Made by a program: the position numbers and the translations under genes. Shown one piece after another: positions 56,100-64,000 of a stretch of 64,000 bases of DNA. The DNA is from Effrenium voratum. Lineage: Eukaryota; Sar; Dinophyceae; Suessiales; Symbiodiniaceae. The stretch's first letter is position 1; each line of letters opens with the position of its first letter. The DNA lies in NCBI GenBank assembly GCA_963377175.1, contig CAUJNA010000569.1, positions 476,884-540,883 on the forward strand, read 5' to 3'. The notes under the pieces were generated by a model. It searched no databases. It was not told the DNA's origin and saw nothing but the letters and a program-made list of their open reading frames with translations.

Positions 56100-56260
56100 C
56101 ATTTCAAGAAGAAAGTCTTCTTTTCAGCAAGAGACATTTGAAAAATAAGGGCTATAGTCCTTAAGTTTGTGGAAAAGACTTGAAATAAGAACTGTAGTCT
56201 TCGAATAAGGCCTACAAAGTTTTGCAAGAATAAGGACTATACTCTCTGTTTTAGGTGCAC
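56100..56260. repeat. ATAAGGACTATAGTCCTT-type repeat
   Basis: Four diverged copies of AATAAG(G/A)(G/A)CTATAGTC(C/T)T, separated by AAAGACTTGAAA and AGTTTTGCAAG words. GGGCTATAGTCC and GGACTATACTC are near-palindromic. Confidence 0.6.
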
Positions 56261-57760
56261 AAACTACCGGCCTTAATTAAGGACTTTTGTTTCTGTTGCT
56301 CGAGCAAGTTTTGACATGTGAGCCACTTCTCCTTTGCAGGAGGAACGTCCAGCTGGGGCTCCGGCAAGCCATCTGGGAAGCATGGCAATCCTTGCGTCGA
56401 GCTTTGCCGGGCTGGCCGGCAACGTGACGACATAGCCGCCGGGCACTGGCTTGCGCATTCGCTTTGCTCGTGTGGCCTTGTTCTCGAAGATGCTCTTGGC
56501 TGCGAGCAGCAAGTGTCGCTGCTTTGTGCCTGTTGCGTCGGCCCTGTCTTCGGGCTTGCGGGAATTGCCAGAACGCACACGGTTGGCCCTGACGGATGTC
56601 GCAGTCCAATTTCGATGGACTGCAGGCGAGTCTGGTCGCTCTGCAAGAGGCCCCGCAAAAAGCAAGGCAGCGCAACAATTGCGGCGCTGGACGTTTTGCC
56701 CTGCTGAGCTTGAGCAAGCAGTGGTCTCGCACCGGTGCCGCGGTGCCTAAAGTTGAATGCGTGCGCCGGATCTGGCGCGGTGCGCTTGCCAAACCTGGTG
56801 TCCAAACGCTGCGCGGGTGGTTCAACACTTGTGTTTTCCGCATCCTTTTAGATCTTCAGGGCGCAAATGCCACGCTTTAAGCTACAACTGCCTACAAGAA
56901 ACTCAACTTACCAAAGTCTTAGCTTACCCTTTAAACAGGGGGCACCACCTTGTAACAAAACAAACAAAAAGACACAGAAATAAAGAGCCGAAGTCACAAA
57001 CAAACAAACAAAGAGGTGCAGAAACATAAGCACACAAACACGAGAGAGAGAGAGAGGCAGAAAAACGAAGACAACCGACAGCACTCCGACCAGTAAGAAA
57101 AAGTAAGCACACAAGTTGGACATGTGATGGAATTGCTAGGAGTCCTTCTCGAAGCGACTCGTCGTTCATGTGAGTGTCGATCTGCCAGAAAAGCGGCACG
57201 CTGACCTTGGCAACTCTCCGACCACAACACAAGTGTCGCCCGAAAGGGAATAGTGCTGGGGTGTCGAAGATGCATCAAGAGTTCTCTTTTGTCATTTGCC
57301 ATTGTTCAACCATGCTTGGTGGCTGGGCTGCACCTCCTCTCCCAACCCGCCCCCCCGCCCCTGCTTCTTTGTGACGCGCGCCTTCTCCTTTCTGTGCTTG
57401 CAGACCATTGACCGTTAGGCAGCCAGTTAGTATCGTGTAACTATTGGCTTCTTCCACCAAAATTACGCGGGGCGATCGTTTTGCGGCATGCGGGCAACGG
57501 CAAGCGGGTTTCCCGTGAGGCTTTCCACGCTGATGTGTCAGCTTTTGCTGCGCAGCTGCAGTACGCTGCCTTGAACGTGGCCGCAGCCGCATGTTCGGCT
57601 TGACCTTGTGCCCAAGCACGCGGCTGCGTGTTGTTGCATAAAGATGGTAGGGGGAGGGGGGAAGGTGAGGGGGAGGGCTCAACCTTAAAGAGAAAGTGTC
57701 CACTATTCTATGGTGCTCTGTCTATCTCAGATCCCTTGATGTACGCCGAATGGATGTACT
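56261..57760. other. no recognised gene
   Basis: GC-rich, with overlapping open frames on both strands (up to 188 codons) that share no clear motif. Bases 56960-57100 are AAAC/GAGA-rich. I do not support a gene here. Confidence 0.4.
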
Positions 57761-57769
57761 GATCAACAG

Positions 57770-58228
57770 ATGTCGTTGCTGAATAGTCGTGCAAACAGTA
57801 ATTCACAGAGCACACGCCGCAAGGGTTTTCACAAGTGCATGCATTGCTTCATTGAAGGTAAAAAGAGATGGGCCCTTGAGCCAAAGTTGCAAGCGAGATT
57901 TGAGATTGTGTGGGGTTCAATGACTGCAACATACATACACGAAACACACAAATTTCTTTTGAACCCCCAGATCGTATTCCTGCATTGTGCTCATCAGGAT
58001 AAGCTTGGCTCAGCTCTGTATGCTGCAGCCTTCAAAGTGGTACGCCGGAACCATTCAAAGTTTGAATCAATTGACCGGAGACACTTTTGTGACGCGATTG
58101 GGTTGTTCATCCGGCAACTGGCAAAGTTTATTCTAAGTGCAACACTTGTTGTCCTCGAAATCGCACACGTGATCGTAAAGCAAAAGAGGACCCAGGTGTA
58201 CCTAAAATGTTGCATCTTCTTTGCTTGA
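57770..58228 (+). CDS. possible gene or exon, 152 codons, unrecognised
   Basis: The frame opens with a Ser/Asn/Arg-rich start, then K-C-M-H-C-F-I-E-G-K-K-R-W, F-E-I-V-W-G-S-M-T-A-T-Y-I-H-E, and a C-terminal helical part F-I-R-Q-L-A-K-F-I-L-S-A-T-L-V-V-L that could be a membrane segment. The overlapping minus frame is less protein-like. No family known. Confidence 0.35.
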   Translation: MSLLNSRANSNSQSTRRKGFHKCMHCFIEGKKRWALEPKLQARFEIVWGSMTATYIHETHKFLLNPQIVFLHCAHQDKLGSALYAAAFKVVRRNHSKFESIDRRHFCDAIGLFIRQLAKFILSATLVVLEIAHVIVKQKRTQVYLKCCIFFA

Positions 58229-58619
58229 TGATTGAAACAACCCATTCTCGCACTGCGTGAAAATAGTCTTGCGCACGAACAGGTTGATATCGCAATAAGA
58301 CTAGTCTTGTCATTCATGACGTCAATCGAACTGACTCATTGGGGACAACGGTTGCTCGGGCATATCGTGGTGCCGCTTCGGGGCGTGCCGAATTTGAATT
58401 CCTTTCTTGCTCAGTATCGCCACTTGTGTTTGGACTCATGGTAGCTGCTTTGGGACGCTGCTCCGGAATAGTCTACCCAGGATTGATGATCTGGTTCCTC
58501 CATCCGTAAAAAGTCGTTGACCTTGTTGTTGCGCTACTTCTGCGATCCGGAGTTGCATGTTGCATTGATGAACATCTCGCATGAATCTCTCCGCTGAGGA
58601 AACCTGAGTTGTCGATTTC

Positions 58620-60300
58620 GAACTTGCTCTGGTCGTCAGGCTTCATCGAGCCCCGTTCCTATTGTCGGAACGCTTGTTGGTCTTCTGTCTTTCCCCAGCC
58701 AAATACAAATGTGACAGCGCAATCTGGATAGGTTCGGCCCCAGTCGGAACGAGTCTTCGTGTGCTCCATGATCCAATCAGGGCGGCCAATGAGTCGCAAT
58801 GCGGCAGCGTCATTCCACGACTGTTGAAGAAGCTTGATGGCACATAAGAGAAGACCATTGTCTGGACGATAAGCCTGCTGATATGTTCACGGCCTTGTTT
58901 CCTTCTTGCGGTGGTGGTATTTGGTGACGACCGGCAGGATGTGACCCTGAATGTCCTTCTCCACGGATCCATCATAGTCCTGGTCGGGATAAGTCTCGGG
59001 GGTGTTGCCGTGGAAGTCATTTTCTCCTCAATGCGGATGGTGACAATCTCCTTATTCTTCCCTCAGGCCTTGATGGAGGTGCGCGGGGGCAACCGGTGCT
59101 CCCGGCGATAGTCCTTCGTGAGCCGTGAACATGTAGTCTCCTTTGGACGCCAAGCAATCTGAGGTCGGAAGGTTGTGTTCAGGATCGTGTCACCGCTGGT
59201 GCCAAGGTAACATCTGAAAACTCCGAACGTTGTTCTCCAGTACTTGGACCTGTCGGAAATGTATCGTGCCAAGAGTTCAACTCTGGCGTCATGGTTGCCA
59301 CGAACAAAGCAAGCGATGGGCCGAGCAGCCCAATACTTCAAGACGATGCCCTTGTATCCGTTGTGAATGAACATCTGACCAAGTTCCTTCAGATTCCTTC
59401 AAGAATGAGTCTGCTTCCTTGACGCGCGCTGTTGCGTAGCAGCATCTTCATCAGAGGTTGGTGGCGGATTGGCATGTTTTCGGCTCTGTGTCACTCAGCT
59501 GCGGATTTTAGCATGGTGGAGGATCATCCTGGCTGTGATCTGGAAGGGGCTTGTTGGTTGGTTGACCGTGACAAGGATCTCAGCAGGATCGTCGTCCTTT
59601 CTCAGGTCCTTGATTCCCGTTGAAATCTTGATCAGTGTCCTGACTCCTGCTGTCTTCCCCTGAACTCTTCCACGGATGGATATTCGCCCGGTTTCTGGTA
59701 GTGGAACTCCTCCTCATCTTGTTGACGGATTGAACTACACGTGCAAGGAAATCAATTTCGAACGCGTTGAGATTTTGGATTCCTCCTGTGCTTCTCCATC
59801 AGTTCGAGGAAACTCTCCTTGGTGTCTTGGAATGCTTTCATGGCCTGTCGCTTGTTCATTTCTCTGCAAAGAGTAACGGCTTTGGAGCAGTGATGAATTC
59901 CTGGAGACTCTGTTCGTCATGGCAGCTGACGTGGACTGCTCTGATCGGATGCAATGGATTCGTCGCCATGATCAGAGGACTCGGATCCGTGGCGTGTCTC
60001 GTCTGATTTTTGTCTCCGTGACATGATGGAAGAAGTGCTGAGCGAACTCTTCAATCTTGGTGATGTGTTCTTCCACGTCTTCTTGTTTGAACCTTGGCTG
60101 CAGGAACCTGCGTCCTTGCTGAAAACGATTGCCGTTGGCAAAGTATGCTGCGACGATGTTCGGAGGAGGACCGATGTTTCTGTGAGTGAGCGCCGTCCGT
60201 TCTCGTTCTCCAGTCATTTTTATGGTGCGATGGTTGTCGGGAGTGAATGCAAGGGTGATCGTCGCGTCTCTTCCGGCTGGCGCATGCCGCAAAGCGGATG
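58620..60300 (-). pseudogene. minus-strand coding-like region, unrecognised
   Basis: Minus-strand stretches that look coding are 60180-60000 (N-I-V-A-A-Y-F-A-N-G-N-R-F, then E-D-V-E-E-H-I-T-K-I-E-E-F-A-Q-H-F), about 59860-59760 (M-N-K-R-Q-A-M-K-A-F-Q-D-T-K-E-S-F-L-E-L) and 59374-59070 (G-I-V-L-K-Y-W-A-A-R-P-I-A-C-F-V-R-G-N-H, then S-K-Y-W-R-T-T-F-G-V-F). Frame changes separate them. The pattern might be a retroelement gag-like protein or a multi-exon gene. I cannot identify it. Confidence 0.35.
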
Positions 60301-60344
60301 CGGAAGACTGCTGACGCGCCGAAGCTGGATTGGGGGGTAGGCAG

Positions 60345-60960
60345 GCAGTTATAGTTAGTTAGTTAGTTGGTTGGTTAGTTAGCTAGTTAGTTTAGTTAGT
60401 TAGTTAGTTAGTTAGATAGTCAGTTGGTTAGTTGGTTTGTCTGGAGAAAAGTACATCACGCGCGGGATTGGGTTACGCGACACCTGAAACACAAAAAGGT
60501 ACGCGGGAGGGGGATTGTGTCTGGAACACGGGAGCGCCTGACATGCGGGGGCCTGACGCGCAGAGGCTGGAGGACCAGGGGGGGTAGGTGATTAGTTTAT
60601 TAGTTCGGAAGTTGGCTCGTTAGTTGGTCAGTTCGTTCAGCAAATCAGTTCGTTGTTAGTTAGTTGGCTGGTTGGCGGAGGAAAAGGGGGGAAAGTGTTT
60701 GACGCGTGGGAAGGAGGTGCAGCGTTGGAAAATTGCGCATGACGTGCGTGATCGGATCGGGGGCACCTGACGCGCGGGAGCGGTATCTGACGCGCGGGCT
60801 TGTGAGAGAGGGGAGTGCCGTTTGTTCGAGCGTGGAGGCTTTAGTTGTTCGGGCCCACGCCCAGGAACGCCGGGATCGCGCGGAGCTAGCTAGCTAGTTA
60901 GCTAGTTGGCTAGTTAGCTAGAAACCTAGCTCTAGTTAGTTGACTAATCATTAAATTGCC
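60345..60960. repeat. TTAGTTAG/CTAGTTAG simple repeats in two blocks
   Basis: (GTTA)n at 60347-60440 and GTTAGTTGG/GCTAGTTA at 60590-60665 and 60885-60980. The intervening GC-rich DNA repeats CTGACGCG(C)GGG and ACACGCGGGATCGG words. This is a 4-bp repeat, not the dinoflagellate telomere unit. Confidence 0.85.
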
Positions 60961-61154
60961 TATTCCGTTGTTAGCTAGTTGCGTAGTTGCCGCACGAAAT
61001 GGAGGGGCAGTACTTGACGGGATCGGGTTGGGCGGCACCTGACACGCGAAACGTTCGGCGCAGCTTTGCGGGATTGCGCGTGACACGCGGGATCGGATAG
61101 GGTGCCTGACGCAATGGGAAAGAACCTGACGGGCGGGGAGGTTTTGTGGTTAGA

Positions 61155-61310
61155 GTCAGTCAGTCAGTCAGTCAGTCAGTCAGACAGTCAGTCAGTCAGT
61201 CAGTCAGTCAGTCAGTCAGTCCAGTCAGTCAGTCAGTCAGTCAGTCAGTCCAGTCAGGCAGTCAGTCACACAGTCAGTCAGTCAGTCACTCACTCAGTCA
61301 GGCGGCCAAC
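61155..61310. repeat. (CAGT)n microsatellite
   Basis: About 35 CAGT/CAGA units with two single-base slips. The S-Q-S-V-S-Q-S-V open frames are artefacts. Confidence 0.95.
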
Positions 61311-61389
61311 AAGGTTGGTTGCTTGGTTGGTTGGTTGCGCGAAAGTACACCATGCATTCCCACTTGGATGAAACTCATGCTGACTACCA

Positions 61390-62740
61390 TTGCATGGCTC
61401 AATATGATAAAAGGTGCAGGCGATGCGTAGTCATGTTTATCATTATCGCTGCTGGAGATGCCGGGGATGCGTAGTGATGGTTATTATCATTGCTGCTAGG
61501 GATGCTAGAGATTCGTAGTGATGCTTATCATGCACGTTCAAGTCTTTTCTATATACATTTCAAGTGTTCCGTTAGACCCCCGGCTTGACATGCAAGCGAC
61601 GCATAGTCATGGCTAAAATCATCATCATCTCTGCTGGAGATGCCGGGGATGCGTAGCGATGATTATCATCATCATTATGATCGGTGCTGGAGATGCTGGG
61701 GATGCGTAGTGATGATTGTCATCGTCGCTGCTGGACATGCCGGGGATGCGTAGTGATGGTTATCATTGAATCATCATTCTGCTAGGGGTGCTGGGGATGC
61801 GTGGCGATGCCTATCATGCATCCTCATGATCCTCGTGATGATTCGCCTGATTCGTCTCTCAGATCTTCTCTGTATACATTTCAAGTGTCCCGTTACCCGG
61901 CTTGGCATGCAAGCGATGCGTAGTCAATCATCATCCGGGATGCGTAGTGATAGTTATCATCATCGCTGCTGGAGATGCCGGGGATGCGTAGTGATGCTCA
62001 TCATCCACCCTTGTTATCGTCGTCAAATATACATCTCAAGGGTCCTGCTACACCCGGCTTGACATGCAAGCGATGCGTAGGCATGATTATCATCATCGCT
62101 GCTGGAGATGTTTGGTTGCGGCGATGCGGGGGGCGCCCCGCTACTCTGTTGCGAAGCCTCGATGGCAGGCCGCACAGTTGACGGCTCGTGTGTTCCGACA
62201 ACGATGATAGCGAAGATAGGTGACGATGATGACGATGATACTAAGATTGATGATCACCGTCCTGCAGCATTCATGGGGAGGAGATTTCGACTGTAAGGAT
62301 AACTATCATCAAGCGTCCTCCAGCCAAGGATAACTATCATGAAGCGTCCTCCAGCATTCATGGCAAGGACATTTCGAGTCATGACGACTATCATCGTTCT
62401 ACCAAGACTGTCAAATAAGAGATGATGATTACCGTGATGATAACGATGATAAGCATGAAGACCAAAGAAAGAAAGGGACGATGAGGACCGTCATGATGAT
62501 GACTATGATGAACCATGAGGATTCGCGCGCGTGCGAAGGAAACCATCCTTGCAGAATTTTGGCGTTTGGTTGCGGCGAGGCGGGGGCCGCCCCGCAACGC
62601 GTAGTGATGATTACCATCATCATCATGATCGTTGCTGGAGATGCTGGGGATGCGAGTGATGATTGGCATCATCGCTGCTGGACATGCCGGGGATGCGTTC
62701 TCATCATAGCTGCTAGGGATGCTGAATGATTGTGCGAACT
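61390..62740. repeat. GATGAT / GGGGATGCGTAG satellite, right copy
   Basis: Repeats of GCTGGAGATGCCGGGGATGC, GTAGTGATG-TTATCATCATC and CCCGGCTTG(A/G)CATGCAAGCGATGCG; the last occurs near 61582, 61900 and 62053. The array is the reverse complement of 1166-1505. Inserts at 62110-62180 and 62560-62610 share GTTTGGTTGCGGCGA-GCGGGGG. Confidence 0.85.
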
Positions 62741-63100
62741 GCCTTTCAGATGTTTGTTGATGCTTGAGCGCGAGCCCGTTATTTCATTCAAAATTCCCAA
62801 GGGGTTGGCGGCAGAATGTGGCAGCCCTTGAATCCGCCGGACGTGATCGGGCCGCAGGCCAAGCCCGCAGGGCTTACCTTCAGGTATAAGGCCGTCCGCC
62901 CCACGCCGCCGACCATGCTCCGACCATGCGCATACGTTTTGTGCTGGGCCCGCCCTTATATTGGGCGAAGGATTTGCGTTTTGGTTTAGGCGATTTTTGT
63001 AGCATCTCCCCGCGGCGTCCAAAACGAGCGTTTTTAGGGGGTGCCTAATACTGGACAACACCCCCAGCAATGCCAGCATCATCCCGGATGATGCGGATGA
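62741..63100. other. no recognised gene
   Basis: GC-rich spacer ending in AAAACGAGCGTTTTTAGGGGGTGCC. Nothing recognised. Confidence 0.4.
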
Positions 63101-63109
63101 TGCTATGCG

Positions 63110-63551
63110 TGCTCACAATGCGAAACAAGGGGCTGAAGGGGAAATGCAAGGAAACAGGAGTGACTGGAAGTGAACGAAATGAAAGTCAAAGGAATTGCAC
63201 GAAAATGAAGAGGGCACTGGAGAGAAACCGAGATGCAGGAAAATGCAAGGGCAGAACGTGAAGGGAACCGGACAGCGGGAACCAAAAGGGAAAGGAATGC
63301 GAAAAAAGGAGTTTTCAAGGACATGAAGGGAGCTGAAACGGCAGTGAAGTGGAAGGAAGTGAAGGGACATGCCAGGAAACTGTCAGGGAAGACATGCAAA
63401 GGAAGTGAAGTGGTGCCTGGTGGGCGGCAGTGTCGCGTCAGCGCTTAAATCCGGCCGCGGCCAACTGGCCGAACGGCTGTGTTGGATTACCCCCTTGGTC
63501 CTTTGGAGCATGGCTCTAGAGCCAAGCTCTATAGTGCCGCAACGTGCCGCC
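63110..63551. repeat. GGAAGTGAA-type repeat and inverted partner of bases 1-120
   Basis: Bases 63110-63420 are irregular AAGGAAATGAAGTG words. Bases 63430-63551 pair with 1-120 as an inverted repeat (GTGTCGCGTCAGCG, AAATCCGGCCGC, CCTTGGTC-TTTGGAGCA-GGCTCTAGAG, GCCGCAAC-TGCCGC). Confidence 0.75.
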
Positions 63552-63829
63552 AGACCTGTGCATGTCGAGGATGCGGCCGGGGGTCCGTGAAAGGAAAGTG
63601 ATGAGCATCACCTGCATCATCTGCTTCTGGCGGGTGCGTTTTTGGGCTTGTTTTCGGGTCCGGTTCCGGGTCTGCAGCCTCGGGCTTGTGGGCCTGCGGG
63701 CTTGTCCCGGTGATGCGGGTGCACTCTCAGCGCTCCGCAGATTTGAAACACCGGAAAAACACGCGAAAATGAAGAGATTTGGCTGCACAAAACCAAGAAA
63801 AACCAATGCTTTTTGCGTGGCAGCTGGGC

Positions 63830-64000
63830 CAGGCATGCGTGCGTGCGTGTGCATGCGTGCGTGGGCGCATGCGGGCGTGCGGGCATGTGTGCGCGCATGG
63901 GTGCGTGCGTGCATGCGTGCGCGCGTGCGCGCGCGCCCGTGCGTCGTGCGTGCGTGCGTGTGTGCGCGCGCGCGCACGAGCACGCGCGTGCGCGCGGCGC
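63830..64000. repeat. (GTGC/GCGC)n alternating tract, runs off the window
   Basis: Strictly alternating purine-pyrimidine GTGCGTGCGTGT and GCGCGCGC words, a strong candidate for left-handed DNA. It continues past the window end. Confidence 0.9.

Noticed and set aside
57879..57889. Relic of the dinoflagellate spliced leader
   Set aside because: CTTGAGCCAAA matches the reverse complement of the leader's last 11 bases, but the match stops there and one such hit is not surprising in 64 kb.
60345..60960. Telomeric repeat
   Set aside because: The unit is 4-bp GTTA with GC-rich interruptions, not TTTAGGG, and it is internal.
1..64000. tRNA, rRNA and snRNA genes
   Set aside because: I looked for tRNA arm patterns and conserved rRNA words while reading and found nothing I could support; a covariance-model scan would decide.

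Overview
This window looks like nuclear DNA of a dinoflagellate, most likely a Symbiodiniaceae-type genome; that assignment is an inference. Three things support it. (1) A minus-strand gene at 37.3-38.8 kb can be read through seven short introns (53-86 bp), five with GC rather than GT donors and all with an acceptor AG followed by G, which is the dinoflagellate splicing style. (2) The recognisable protein families (a PDCSSW-type cytosine methyltransferase-like protein and a DEAQQ superfamily-1 helicase) are ones I associate with expanded dinoflagellate families. (3) Coding sequence is sparse and embedded in simple repeats and minisatellites, many built on TGCATGCA. A run of exactly 100 N at 3.88-3.98 kb is a scaffolding gap.

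Layout. 0-4 kb: dispersed repeats, a GATGAT/ACGCATCC satellite, a 1.4 kb TCTA microsatellite and two minisatellites. 4-5.1 kb: broken, AT-richer coding-like sequence. 7.08-9.78 kb: a very AT-rich island in which the left arm almost lacks C and the right arm almost lacks G on the same strand, with the switch near 8.3 kb; a (CAGACACA)n array follows. 11.5-17.8 kb: a decayed Polinton/Maverick-like or virus-like element with a protein-primed family B DNA polymerase, a GIY-YIG nuclease, a viral-type C5 methyltransferase and an unknown protein, all broken by frameshifts or stops. 18-28 kb: mostly non-coding with scattered simple repeats. 28-48 kb: many minus-strand exon candidates separated by minisatellite-filled introns; the methyltransferase-like gene is the best of them. 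49-52.4 kb: minisatellites and short tandem arrays. 52.8-55.4 kb: an SF1 helicase in which a central segment of about 0.5 kb carrying Walker A is on the opposite strand to its two flanks. 55-64 kb: repeats, weak coding remnants, TTAG and CAGT microsatellites, then inverted copies of the satellite and repeat seen at the left end.

How it fits together. Minus-strand transcription from 48 to 28 kb would run toward the AT island, and the island's skew switch is what convergent transcription, or strand-specific C deamination on both sides of a break, would leave. The element at 11.5-17.8 kb is dead: its polymerase has substitutions at catalytic positions as well as frameshifts. Exon calls in 28-48 kb are by eye; how they join, and whether they form one gene or several, is unknown.
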